This document shows positions 7,029 through 13,946 of a stretch of 16,412 nucleotides of DNA, piece by piece. The notes beneath the pieces were generated by a model. It saw only the letters and a list, made by a program, of their open reading frames with translations, was not told where the DNA came from and made no database searches. Position numbers and translations under genes: made by a program. Source of the stretch: Gammaproteobacteria bacterium (GTDB lineage Bacteria > Pseudomonadota > Gammaproteobacteria > Pseudomonadales > Azotimanducaceae); contig PBTJ01000118.1 of NCBI GenBank assembly GCA_002726925.1, forward strand, positions 2,199 through 18,610, written 5' to 3'. Numbering within the stretch: position 1 is the stretch's first letter; every line of letters starts with the position of its first letter.

Positions 7029-9284
7029 ATGGCTGAAGCAGTGGATTACAAGCAGATTGGTACCTCACCAGTCAGACCCGATGGTTTCGATAAGGTCACC
7101 GGACGCGCCCAGTTCGGGGCGGACGTGAAATTACCCAACATGATCTACGGCAAGGTGCTGCGCAGCCCTTATGCGCATGCTCGTATAAAGAGCGTCGACG
7201 TCAGCGCAGCGCTCGCCATGCCAGGTGTCTACGCAGCCATCTCCGGCGCCGATTTTCCCGGCGGTCGTCTTGACGGCGAGGCTGGTGGTGAAGGTGGCGG
7301 CACCATGGATGATGTCGCCAAGAATGTTATGGCACGCAACAAAGTGCTCTATCACGGCCACGCGGTTGCCGCCGTGGCAGCATCCACGGTGCGTTTGGCC
7401 GAGCAAGCCCTGGAGGCAATCAAGGTCGAGTATGAGGTTCTAGCACCTGTGCTAGATGTGGTCTCTGCCATGGATCCCGCCGCGACGTTGGTGAACGAAG
7501 AAAACTATACTGCGCTGCCGGAAAAACCCGAGAATCCCTCAAATATTGCCAATGTCGGGCGGCTTGAGCGCGGCAACTTGGATGAAGGCTTTTTGGCCGC
7601 GGACGTCGTCATTGAGCGAGAGTTCACCTGCCCAATGGCACACCAAGGCTACATTGAACCCCATGCCTGTATCGCCAGCATCGACGAACGCGGTCGCGGT
7701 ACGGTTTGGTGTTCTACCCAAGGCCACTTCGAGCATCGCGCAGCGACGTCGAAAATGCTTGGTAAGAACATGGCCGACCTTAAGTTTGTGGCAACAGAAA
7801 TAGGTGGCGGCTTCGGCGGCAAAACCGTGGTTTATCTTGAGCCTCTGGCGACCCTGATGTCGGAAAAATCCGGCCGACCGGTAAAGATGACCATGTCTCG
7901 CGAGGAAGTGTTTCGCGCTACTGGGCCAAGCTCGGCGACCGTGGCTCGAGTGAAAGTCGGTGTGCGCAAGGACGGCCCCATTACCGCCGCCCAGTCTTGG
8001 ATCGCTTTTGAAGCCGGCGCCTTTGCCGGTGCGCCCTGCATGCCTGGGGCCATGTCGATCTATGCCCCGTATGAAATCGAAAACTTTTTGGTGGAGACCT
8101 TCGACGTGCTGGTCAACAAGCCCAAGGTCGCAGCCTATCGTGCACCCGGTGCGCCACAGGCAATGCACGCCTTTGAATGTGCGCTGGACGAAGCAGCACA
8201 GTTGCTGAACATGGATCCAATTGATCTGCGCATGGTCAACGCCGCCGATGAAGGCACACAGTCCCCATATGGACCAAAGTTTCCAGCGATCGGTTTAAAG
8301 GCTTGCTTGCGAGCGGCCAAAGCCCACCCAAATTACACAAAGCCAGTACCCGAGGGCGCGGGCCGCGGTGTTGCGGTGGGTTTCTGGTTCAATGTCGGCA
8401 TGCAGTCCAGTGCCGAGGTCAACATTAACGAGAATGGCTCGGTGATGATCATCGAGGGTAGCCCAGACATCGGCGGGTCACGTGCTTCTATGTGCTTAAT
8501 GGCAGCAGAGACACTGGGCATCGACTACGACGACGTGCGCGCGCAAGTAGGCGACACGGAAAGCACGGGCTTTTGCAACGTCACCGGTGGTAGCCGCACC
8601 ACGTTTGCAACCGGCATGGCGGTCACTCAGGCCTGCGAGGCGGTGATCGCCGACTGTAAGCGCCGCGCTGCCATGACATGGGGCCTTGATGAAGACCAGG
8701 TGGAATGGGAAGACGGTCAGGCTGTACCCGGCCCCGGGGTTAACGCTGATGTGAAGCCTCTGAGCTTGGCAGAGCTGGCGCGTAAGGCAGGTAAAACTGG
8801 CGGGCCGATTACCGCTCGAGCATCCTTGAACGCCCAAGGCGCCGGTGCGGCTTTTTCCGTTAACTTTGGTGACCTGCGCGTTGATCGTGAAACCGGCAAG
8901 GTAGACGTGCTGAGCTTTACCGCAATTCAAGATGCTGGCAAGGCGATCCACCCAGCGTATGTTGAAGGCCAAATGCAGGGCGGGGCGGCCCAAGGCATTG
9001 GCTGGGCGCTGAACGAGGAATATATTTTTGATGAAAACGGCGTGCTGGAAAACGCAGGCTTTCTTGACTACCGAATTCCGGTGGCATCGGATCTGCCGAT
9101 GATCGACACGGAAATCGTCGAAGTCCCCAACCCCAGTCACCCCTTTGGTGTGCGCGGTGTGGGTGAGGCGCCAATCGTTGCACCGCTGGGTGTATGCGCC
9201 AATGCAGTTTCACGGTCGCTGGATATGCGCATTACCGATCTGCCCATGTCGCCACCGCGACTGTTGGATGCTATCGAAGGCTAA
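7029..9284 (+). CDS. Xanthine dehydrogenase family molybdopterin-binding large subunit
   Basis: A 751-residue large (Mo) subunit of the XDH/CoxL family, full length for stand-alone large subunits. The N-terminal aldehyde-oxidase-type a/b hammerhead domain spans about residues 17-150; two Mo-cofactor-binding domains follow. Seen motifs: GGGFGGK at 259-265, AYRAPGAPQA at 369-378, GSPDIGGSRAS at 477-487, GQMQGGAAQGIGWAL at 647-661 and GVRGVGEAP at 707-715 with the catalytic Glu713. It would hydroxylate an N-heterocycle or aldehyde using water and pass electrons through 2Fe-2S and FAD subunits. It is not a form I CO dehydrogenase because AYxCSFR is absent. No FAD (CoxM-like) or 2Fe-2S (CoxS-like) subunit gene lies on either side. 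An intrinsic terminator follows 24 bases after the stop. Substrate unknown. Confidence 0.93.
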   Translation: MAEAVDYKQIGTSPVRPDGFDKVTGRAQFGADVKLPNMIYGKVLRSPYAHARIKSVDVSAALAMPGVYAAISGADFPGGRLDGEAGGEGGGTMDDVAKNVMARNKVLYHGHAVAAVAASTVRLAEQALEAIKVEYEVLAPVLDVVSAMDPAATLVNEENYTALPEKPENPSNIANVGRLERGNLDEGFLAADVVIEREFTCPMAHQGYIEPHACIASIDERGRGTVWCSTQGHFEHRAATSKMLGKNMADLKFVATEIGGGFGGKTVVYLEPLATLMSEKSGRPVKMTMSREEVFRATGPSSATVARVKVGVRKDGPITAAQSWIAFEAGAFAGAPCMPGAMSIYAPYEIENFLVETFDVLVNKPKVAAYRAPGAPQAMHAFECALDEAAQLLNMDPIDLRMVNAADEGTQSPYGPKFPAIGLKACLRAAKAHPNYTKPVPEGAGRGVAVGFWFNVGMQSSAEVNINENGSVMIIEGSPDIGGSRASMCLMAAETLGIDYDDVRAQVGDTESTGFCNVTGGSRTTFATGMAVTQACEAVIADCKRRAAMTWGLDEDQVEWEDGQAVPGPGVNADVKPLSLAELARKAGKTGGPITARASLNAQGAGAAFSVNFGDLRVDRETGKVDVLSFTAIQDAGKAIHPAYVEGQMQGGAAQGIGWALNEEYIFDENGVLENAGFLDYRIPVASDLPMIDTEIVEVPNPSHPFGVRGVGEAPIVAPLGVCANAVSRSLDMRITDLPMSPPRLLDAIEG

Positions 9285-9308
9285 GCGAGTGCTGCTGCTT
9301 GTGCTGAT

Positions 9309-9334
9309 AAAAACCCTGCTGAGCAGGGTTTTTT
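9309..9334 (+). terminator. Intrinsic terminator after the molybdenum hydroxylase gene
   Basis: AAAACCCTGC (9310-9319) pairs perfectly with GCAGGGTTTT (9323-9332) around a TGA loop, followed by a T-run to 9334. This is a textbook Rho-independent terminator, and the A-run before the stem makes it potentially bidirectional. It separates the Mo-hydroxylase from the MoaD-like gene, which starts only 22 bases later. Confidence 0.9.
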
Positions 9335-9356
9335 GTGGGAGCGAAGATCAAACGTC

Positions 9357-9599
9357 ATGGTCAAAGTAGTACTGTCCAATCCGATGTTGGCGTTGACTCA
9401 AGGTGCGCGAGAGCTTGAGTTTGCGGTGAGTAACTACCGCGAACTAACCCTCGCCCTCTGCGCACGGTGGCCGCAAATGGCCGCCTTGATTGAGCGTTCT
9501 GCTGTCGCCATTGATGGCCAAATTTATCAGGATGCCTTTGCCGAGCCGCTGGCGTCAGGCAGTGAAGTATTTTTTATGCCACGTATCGAAGGTGGCTGA
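9357..9599 (+). CDS. MoaD/ThiS-like ubiquitin-fold small protein ending in Gly-Gly
   Basis: An 80-residue protein with the beta-grasp pattern of MoaD/ThiS sulfur carriers: MVKVVLSNPMLALTQGARELEF at the N-terminus, an amphipathic helix YRELTLALCARWPQMAALI, AVAIDGQIYQDAFAEPL, then GSEVFFMPRIEGG at the C-terminus. The terminal Gly-Gly is the hallmark that is adenylated and thiocarboxylated by an E1-like MoeB/ThiF enzyme. No moaE, moeB, thiG or thiF is next to it, so it may not be the housekeeping molybdopterin or thiamine carrier. It sits between a Mo-hydroxylase large subunit and an acyl-CoA dehydrogenase, 10 bases ahead of the latter and probably co-transcribed. I chose the ATG at 9357; an upstream TTG at 9333 lies within the terminator. 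GGGAG at 9337-9341 is a distant ribosome site. Confidence 0.82.
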   Translation: MVKVVLSNPMLALTQGARELEFAVSNYRELTLALCARWPQMAALIERSAVAIDGQIYQDAFAEPLASGSEVFFMPRIEGG

Positions 9600-9609
9600 G
9601 GGGAGTCTT

Positions 9610-10815
9610 ATGAATATCAGTTTTGGCAACGAGTACGAAACCTTTCGCGATGAAGTGAAACGGTTCTTAGATGACAACCTCACGGATGATCTTCGCGATG
9701 CCCAGCGTTTTTGCCCCGGCATCTTTTTGGATTACGAACACAACATTGTTTGGCACCGCATTCTGCACAAGCAGGGCTGGGTGGCGCCGGCCTGGCCGCA
9801 AGAATATGGCGGCACGGGCTGGGATTTGATGCAGCGGTATATCTGGTCCATCGAAAAATCTCAGGCCGGCGCTCCGGATACCGCGCCCATGGGGCTGGGT
9901 ATGTGCGGGCCTATGCTGATTGGCTGCGGCAGCGAGGCACAGCAACGCGAATTCTTGCCGCGGATTTTGTCTGGCGAAGACTATTGGTGTCAGGGTTATT
10001 CCGAACCCGGTTCAGGCTCAGATTTGGCGAGTCTCAAGCTTAAGGCGACCTCAGATGGCGACTACTACCGCTTGAACGGCAGCAAGATCTGGACCTCTCA
10101 TGCGCACTATGCCAACAAGATGTTCATCTTGGTGAGAACCGACGATTCCGGTAAGCCGCAAGAAGGTATCACCTTTCTGCTGCTGGATATGGACACGCCC
10201 GGTATTCGCGTAGAACCGATTTTGTTTGCGTCGGGCACCCATGAAGTGAATCAAGTTTTCTTTGATGACGCGCGAGTACCGAAGGCCAATGTGGTTGGGC
10301 AAGAAAACAAGGGCTGGCAGGTGGCCAAGTACCTGCTGGAGTTTGAGCGCGGCGGGTCCACTGGCGGTAATGCCTCGCGCAAGGTGAGTTTGCAGCGGCT
10401 TCGCAACCTCGCTCAACTTATACCGCAAGGTGATAGCATTTTGGCTGATGACGCGGATTTCATGCGCAAGTTAGACGAGACCGAGGTGCAGTTGGAGGCC
10501 ATTCAATACACCGAATTCCGCATGATGGCAGCGCTTTCTAAGGGCGATAGCCCGGGGCCAGAGTCATCGGTGATCAAGGCGCTCTCTGCTGAGATTACCC
10601 AGCGTATAACCGAACTGACGGTAGAGGCCATGGGCCAGTATGCGGGTGTGCATCAGCCCGAAGCACGAGCCGTGGGCAGCAACGTCGCCCCCGTCGGGGC
10701 TGATGAGGGTGTGATGGCTTTTTCGCGGTACTTTAATTTGCGCGCCAGCTCTATTGCAGGCGGCAGTAATGAGGTGCAGCGCAATATCATGGCGAAACTG
10801 GTGCTGGGTTTGTAA
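9610..10815 (+). CDS. Acyl-CoA dehydrogenase family protein
   Basis: A 401-residue FAD-dependent acyl-CoA dehydrogenase, full length. The N-terminal helical domain includes GWVAPAWPQEYGGTGWD (56-72). The middle barrel has QGYSEPGSGSDLASLK (128-143) and GSKIWTSHAHYA (157-168). The C-terminal helical domain has the FAD/dimer motif SIAGGSNEVQRNI (381-393). Glu244 in YLLEFERGG occupies the position of the catalytic base in the alpha subunits of heteromeric enzymes such as PimC and the mycobacterial FadE26/ChsE4, so I infer a large-subunit type that may need a partner, not visible here. It would form the alpha,beta double bond of an acyl-CoA. Start is the ATG at 9610 with GGGGAG just upstream; the frame is open further upstream but overlaps the MoaD-like gene. 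It lies 10 bases after that gene. Substrate is unknown. Confidence 0.93.
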   Translation: MNISFGNEYETFRDEVKRFLDDNLTDDLRDAQRFCPGIFLDYEHNIVWHRILHKQGWVAPAWPQEYGGTGWDLMQRYIWSIEKSQAGAPDTAPMGLGMCGPMLIGCGSEAQQREFLPRILSGEDYWCQGYSEPGSGSDLASLKLKATSDGDYYRLNGSKIWTSHAHYANKMFILVRTDDSGKPQEGITFLLLDMDTPGIRVEPILFASGTHEVNQVFFDDARVPKANVVGQENKGWQVAKYLLEFERGGSTGGNASRKVSLQRLRNLAQLIPQGDSILADDADFMRKLDETEVQLEAIQYTEFRMMAALSKGDSPGPESSVIKALSAEITQRITELTVEAMGQYAGVHQPEARAVGSNVAPVGADEGVMAFSRYFNLRASSIAGGSNEVQRNIMAKLVLGL

Positions 10816-10842
10816 CCCCAGATGCTATGCGGTTTTGACCTC

Positions 10843-10878
10843 GTGGCAGGTCTTTGCTATCGACTTGCGGCCTGCCAC
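10843..10878. repeat. Inverted repeat between convergent genes
   Basis: GTGGCAGG (10843-10850) pairs with CCTGCCAC (10871-10878) across a 20-base loop. It covers the 3' end of the DUF2239 gene and the short gap after the acyl-CoA dehydrogenase. It may help end transcription from either side, but there is no clear T-run, so it is only a candidate. Confidence 0.35.
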
Positions 10879-11447
10879 AAGGGCTTCGACAGGGCCTGTG
10901 CCCTACCGGCTAGATCCCGCGGCCAATCGCCGATGCAACCTTTAAACCCGTTTTCGTCGCTGGCAAAGAGTGCCCGCATAGCATCCTCATAGTTTGGCAG
11001 ATCGCCGCACAATGCCTGACAAAATCGATAGGTCAGCGTTTGGTAGTGCCGAACGATGTCTTCAGTCTGCTGCTGTGGATCATGCCTAGCCCGATCTATC
11101 AGTTTGCGTATTACCGCAGACGGACTACTGGCTTGTGTCGACAGCCACTCTACGTGTCTGGGCAGCAGGTTAATCGCCAAGCTTGTTGTCGAACCTGTCT
11201 CGTTGTTCGTGGGTAGTGGTGGAACCCTAAAGTGTTCAGCCTTGCGCTCCAGTAGGGCCTCATCGCCACTCAGATCAAGGTCCATGGGCTCGCAGGTGCT
11301 GTCCCGTAAGATGAGCGCGCGATGCCCCGGGTTTTGATCAAGATAGCGGCGTGCCGCCAAGGCGGCGTCTGCCAGCGAGCCTTGGGCCAAGCAATGGGCA
11401 TCACTGAATGCTGAAAATGTTTCTGGGTTGGTATTCTTATTGGCCAA
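10857..11447 (-). CDS. DUF2239 family protein
   Basis: A cytosolic protein of about 196 residues that matches the DUF2239 layout: FSAFSDAHCLAQGSLADAAL near the start, RRYLDQNPGHRALILRDSTC, PMDLDLSGDEALLERK, then SLAINLLPRHVEWLSTQ, SAVIRKLIDRAR, YRFCQALCGDLPNYEDAMRA and GFKGCIGDWPRDLAG. The function of the family is unknown; the LLPRHWEWL-type segment is its most conserved part. The open frame extends to 11555, but the upstream 108 bases lie inside the carbonic anhydrase gene and encode unlike sequence. I therefore place the start at a TTG (11447), giving the usual family length and an 11-base overlap with the upstream gene, with GAG about 8 bases before it. The start is uncertain because no ATG is available. 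It is probably the last gene of an MFS, carbonic anhydrase, DUF2239 operon. Confidence 0.75.
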   Translation of the reverse strand: MANKNTNPETFSAFSDAHCLAQGSLADAALAARRYLDQNPGHRALILRDSTCEPMDLDLSGDEALLERKAEHFRVPPLPTNNETGSTTSLAINLLPRHVEWLSTQASSPSAVIRKLIDRARHDPQQQTEDIVRHYQTLTYRFCQALCGDLPNYEDAMRALFASDENGFKGCIGDWPRDLAGRAQALSKPLWQAASR

Positions 11448-11997
11448 AAAGTTGCTCGAATTTTGCTTCAAGTTCAGCCTCGCGTGCCGCCATTTTTGCC
11501 TGCTGTTCTGGATCAGCCCAAATTCGATAGTTGCCGAGCGCGTAGGCTTGGCCATTGTCGTAATAGGCTAGGGCATTCAATCGGTTGGCGACAAAATTGT
11601 TGCGAGTGGCTTTCACCTTGCCCGGCGCTCCGGCGACGATGGAATTGGGCGGAATCACAGTGTCTTCCGTAACAATGGTATGACCGGCAATAATGCAGTT
11701 ATCGCCGATTACCGCACGATCCATAATGGTGGCGTTGATGCCGATCAGACAATTGTCACCGATGGTGGCCCCGTGAATGGTGCAGTGGTGGGTGATCGAA
11801 CAATAGGCACCAATTTTCGTTGGCACATTGGCGATGTGGATCATCGTGAAGTCTTGGATATTGCTATAGGCACCTATTTCGATATGGTCTGCTTCCGCGC
11901 GCATGACCACCTGTGGCCAGATAGATACCCCTTCTTCGAGGCGAATATCGCCGTAGAGCTCGGCGCTGGGCGCCTGCCAAATTGCCTTACTCATCAC
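11437..11997 (-). CDS. Gamma-class carbonic anhydrase-like hexapeptide-repeat protein
   Basis: A 186-residue left-handed beta-helix protein of the gamma carbonic anhydrase/YrdA/PaaY type. Hexapeptide-repeat turns run from about residue 12 to 125 (IRLEEGVSIWPQVVMRAE, IEIGAYSNIQDFTMIH, ATIGDNCLIGINATIMDRAV, IIAGHTIVTEDTVIPPNSI), ending in AGAPGKVKA and a C-terminal helix. The three zinc-ligand histidines are recognisable: His54 (TMIH), His70 and His75 (THHCTIHG, five apart). Gln48-Asp49 matches the active-site QD. Arg33 is followed by Glu35 where the archetype has Asp, a conservative change. It may hydrate CO2 or, like PaaY, act on a CoA thioester; activity cannot be told from sequence. Starts as MM; a strong GGGAGAG ribosome site precedes it. 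It lies 71 bases after the MFS gene and overlaps the DUF2239 gene. Confidence 0.9.
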   Translation of the reverse strand: MMSKAIWQAPSAELYGDIRLEEGVSIWPQVVMRAEADHIEIGAYSNIQDFTMIHIANVPTKIGAYCSITHHCTIHGATIGDNCLIGINATIMDRAVIGDNCIIAGHTIVTEDTVIPPNSIVAGAPGKVKATRNNFVANRLNALAYYDNGQAYALGNYRIWADPEQQAKMAAREAELEAKFEQLFGQ

Positions 11998-11999
11998 AA

Positions 12000-12014
12000 C
12001 TCTCCCGACGAGAG
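12000..12014 (-). promoter_or_regulatory. Ribosome binding site of the carbonic anhydrase gene within a small hairpin
   Basis: Read on the minus strand, CTCTC-GTCGG-GAGAG forms a 5-bp stem whose right arm is the GGGAGAG Shine-Dalgarno sequence, ending 2 bases before the first ATG and 5 before the second. It could modestly mask translation. The stem is short and may be chance. Confidence 0.35.
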
Positions 12015-12068
12015 ATCAACGCCATGTCGTTGGGTTGCATGTGTTTATTGCTCCTAAGCTTCAGGGTT

Positions 12069-13364
12069 CTAAGTCGCAGAATTTTCTTGCGCGGCAATGC
12101 GCTGATCGAGGCGTTTCTCGCCGCGTCGCTGACGCATCACAAAGACTAATAGCGGCAGGTAGATGGCGAAGGTGAACCAATAGGGCAGATCCGGCGATAT
12201 TTGATAGAAAAATCCGCCCAATAAAGGTCCGACGGTAAAACCCAGAGGCCCGCAAGAGCCAGCAATACCGGCCACTGCGCCTTGCTCGTGGGGTTCCACG
12301 GCCAGCGATGCACCGGCCATAAAAGCGGGCCCAGCCAAGCCCATGCCAGCGCCCTGTAGCACCATGGCTGTGATCATCAGATTCCTCGTATCTGCTAAGG
12401 CAAGGCAGGCAAACGCGATGGCGAGTATTGGCAAGGCGACGCGCAGCCACTGAAAGGGCGTTAAATTGATCCGCTGCATGAGACCAATTTGACTAACCAG
12501 AGACGCGGCTGCCGAGCAGCCCATGGCGATACCGAAGGTTTGTGCGGTTTCCACCGCAGTCAGACCAAGGACATCTTGAAAACGAAAGGCCAAGGTTTGC
12601 TGTACCAAGGCCATGCCCATGAACATCAGGGCTCCGACGATGATATAGGGCAAGATTCTGGGGTCGAAGTAGCCCAGTTTTTGGCTCGCCGACCCGCGCG
12701 ATTGTCCGGTGCTGGGTGCCACTTTTGGAATGTCTGGTAACAAAAAAATCACAAACAGCGCCGTGGTGATAGCCACTGCCGAAGCGACCCACAGAGGGGT
12801 AAGTAAGGTAATGCCTGCCAGCAACCCGCCGAGGGCAGGTCCGAGAATGCTGCCAAAATTGTTGGCGGCCCCAACCGCGCCCATACCCTTGGTGCGTGTG
12901 GCGACGGAGGTGATGTCCGCCATGTAGGCGCTGCTTGCGGGCATGATTGCGGACATGACGCTGGCGTGCATGACCCGTGTGAGCATGAGTAACAGGTAAC
13001 CAGCCAACGGCAGGAGGGCGCCGATCAGGGTCAAGTGAAACACCGACGCAAAAAGAAAGTTGCCGCAGGCATAGCCGAACAGCCCGATGACCATCACGCG
13101 CTTTCTGCCCCAGCGGTCGCTGAGTCGACCCCAACGAGGACTGGCAAGGAAAACGACCAAGGATGATGCAGCAATGATCGAGCTGATCTGTAGCTCGCTC
13201 ATGCCCACTTCTCGGCCCAAGGGACCTAAAATAGCGAACAACACGGTAAAGCCAAATCCCACCGAAATCAGCGCGGTGAGTAAGATCAGACGCGCGTAGC
13301 GAAACTCTACCGGGCTTAGGGTCGGAGAGTTGTTGGTAGGAATGTTAGTCGGTTGATCTGACAC
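12069..13364 (-). CDS. MFS transporter, 12-TM drug:H+ antiporter type
   Basis: A 431-residue inner-membrane carrier of the major facilitator superfamily, DHA1 (12-TM) type. After a polar N-terminus (1-25) the first helix runs about 27-49. Motif A, GRLSDRWGRKR at 79-89, lies in the cytoplasmic loop between TM2 and TM3, and the antiporter motif C, GSILGPALGG at 171-180, is in TM5. A mirrored GxxGPLGFTVGPLLGG stretch appears in the second half. It resembles TetA/Bcr-like multidrug exporters, so proton-driven export of a small molecule is likely, but the substrate is unknown. The GTG start at 13364 gives the natural N-terminal length; no clear ribosome site precedes it. It is the first gene of a leftward run with the carbonic anhydrase and DUF2239 genes. 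No TetR- or MarR-type regulator gene is adjacent. Confidence 0.93.
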   Translation of the reverse strand: MSDQPTNIPTNNSPTLSPVEFRYARLILLTALISVGFGFTVLFAILGPLGREVGMSELQISSIIAASSLVVFLASPRWGRLSDRWGRKRVMVIGLFGYACGNFLFASVFHLTLIGALLPLAGYLLLMLTRVMHASVMSAIMPASSAYMADITSVATRTKGMGAVGAANNFGSILGPALGGLLAGITLLTPLWVASAVAITTALFVIFLLPDIPKVAPSTGQSRGSASQKLGYFDPRILPYIIVGALMFMGMALVQQTLAFRFQDVLGLTAVETAQTFGIAMGCSAAASLVSQIGLMQRINLTPFQWLRVALPILAIAFACLALADTRNLMITAMVLQGAGMGLAGPAFMAGASLAVEPHEQGAVAGIAGSCGPLGFTVGPLLGGFFYQISPDLPYWFTFAIYLPLLVFVMRQRRGEKRLDQRIAAQENSAT

Positions 13365-13446
13365 AGGGCCATCGTCATTGAGCTGCGGGTCGCGGATGGT
13401 AGCTGAAATGTTGCTTCAAACGTAGGAGTGACAGGGTCGAACCAGC

Positions 13447-13463
13447 GCCTCAGGCCGTGAGGC
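13447..13463. repeat. GC-rich inverted repeat in the MFS upstream region
   Basis: GCCTCA (13447-13452) pairs with TGAGGC (13458-13463) around GGCCG. It lies about 85 bases before the MFS start and could be a hairpin in its 5' untranslated region or a binding site. Support is symmetry only. Confidence 0.3.
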
Positions 13464-13506
13464 CGGCGACATGGTCCCCGGCTTGGGTAACAATATTTAG
13501 GCGTGT

Positions 13507-13520
13507 CGCGGTGCACCGCG
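13507..13520. promoter_or_regulatory. Perfect 14-base palindrome in the divergent MFS / small membrane protein gap
   Basis: CGCGGTGCACCGCG is fully self-complementary and sits in the 220-base gap between two divergent genes, about 140 bases from the MFS start and 65 from the small gene. It looks like an operator for a dimeric regulator. No cognate regulator is encoded nearby. The rest of the gap shows no gene. Confidence 0.4.
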
Positions 13521-13584
13521 CTGCAATATGATCGTCAAACACTCCATGCTAGCCACTACTTCATTTAGATGAGTGCTACTCGAT

Positions 13585-13881
13585 ATGACCAACACTGAAC
13601 CGTCCGAGACCACGCCAAAGTCGACACAGCAGACTCGAGCCAGCGAGCGCGTCAGTGCCCAGCGCCAAGGCTCGGGACGCATGTTTCGCACAATCCTGCT
13701 CGGCACGGTGGCGATGGTGGCCGGTGTGCTCTGGCTGGGCGATCAGTATGGCGTGGAGCGCAAGGAGACCATGGAACTGCTACTGACCAGCGCTGGATTC
13801 GTTTTGTTGCTGACCGTGGCGGGTGTGTTTGGTGCGCTGCTTATCCGTCTAATGCGACGGGTCTTTAACCGACGAGATTAG
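13585..13881 (+). CDS. Small two-TM membrane protein of unknown function
   Basis: A 98-residue protein. Residues 1-32 are polar, rich in Thr, Ser, Gln and Arg. Two hydrophobic helices follow, at about 34-52 (FRTILLGTVAMVAGVLWLG) and 67-90 (LTSAGFVLLLTVAGVFGALL), joined by a charged linker DQYGVERKETME, with a basic tail RLMRRVFNRRD. The basic residues before TM1 and after TM2 suggest a hairpin with both ends in the cytoplasm. I do not recognise a family or function. I chose the ATG at 13585; a GTG four codons upstream is possible, and GATGAG at 13569-13574 is a weak ribosome site. It lies divergent from the MFS gene and convergent with signal peptidase. That it is a real gene is supported by the coherent membrane topology. 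Confidence 0.65.
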   Translation: MTNTEPSETTPKSTQQTRASERVSAQRQGSGRMFRTILLGTVAMVAGVLWLGDQYGVERKETMELLLTSAGFVLLLTVAGVFGALLIRLMRRVFNRRD

Positions 13882-13925
13882 GCGTTGTCGCTTCTCGATG
13901 ATTTGGCCCAGTGGTTGATTCGCAA

Positions 13926-13946
13926 TCTCTGTGACGTTCACAGAGA
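13926..13946. repeat. Perfect 9-bp hairpin at the 3' end of the signal peptidase gene
   Basis: TCTCTGTGA (13926-13934) and TCACAGAGA (13938-13946) are exact reverse complements around CGT. The right arm includes the signal peptidase stop codon, and the hairpin lies between convergent genes. It may act as an end-of-transcript structure for either side, but no T-run follows. Confidence 0.45.

Noticed and set aside
7539..9140. Two long minus-strand open frames (209 and 214 codons) inside the Mo-hydroxylase gene
   Set aside because: They mirror a strongly coding plus-strand frame, show no domain pattern, and have compositions typical of antisense shadows in GC-rich genes.
7029..9284. CO dehydrogenase (CoxL form I) as identity of the Mo subunit
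   Set aside because: The AYxCSFR active-site loop is absent; the sequence reads AYRAPGAPQ, and no coxM or coxS lies beside it.
10806..10818. GGGTT-TGT-AACCC hairpin at the end of the acyl-CoA dehydrogenase gene as terminator
   Set aside because: Five-base stem containing the stop codon and no T-run after it.
12493..13134. A 213-codon open frame in another frame of the MFS gene
   Set aside because: The product is rich in Arg, His and Gly with no membrane or domain pattern; the MFS frame explains the region fully.
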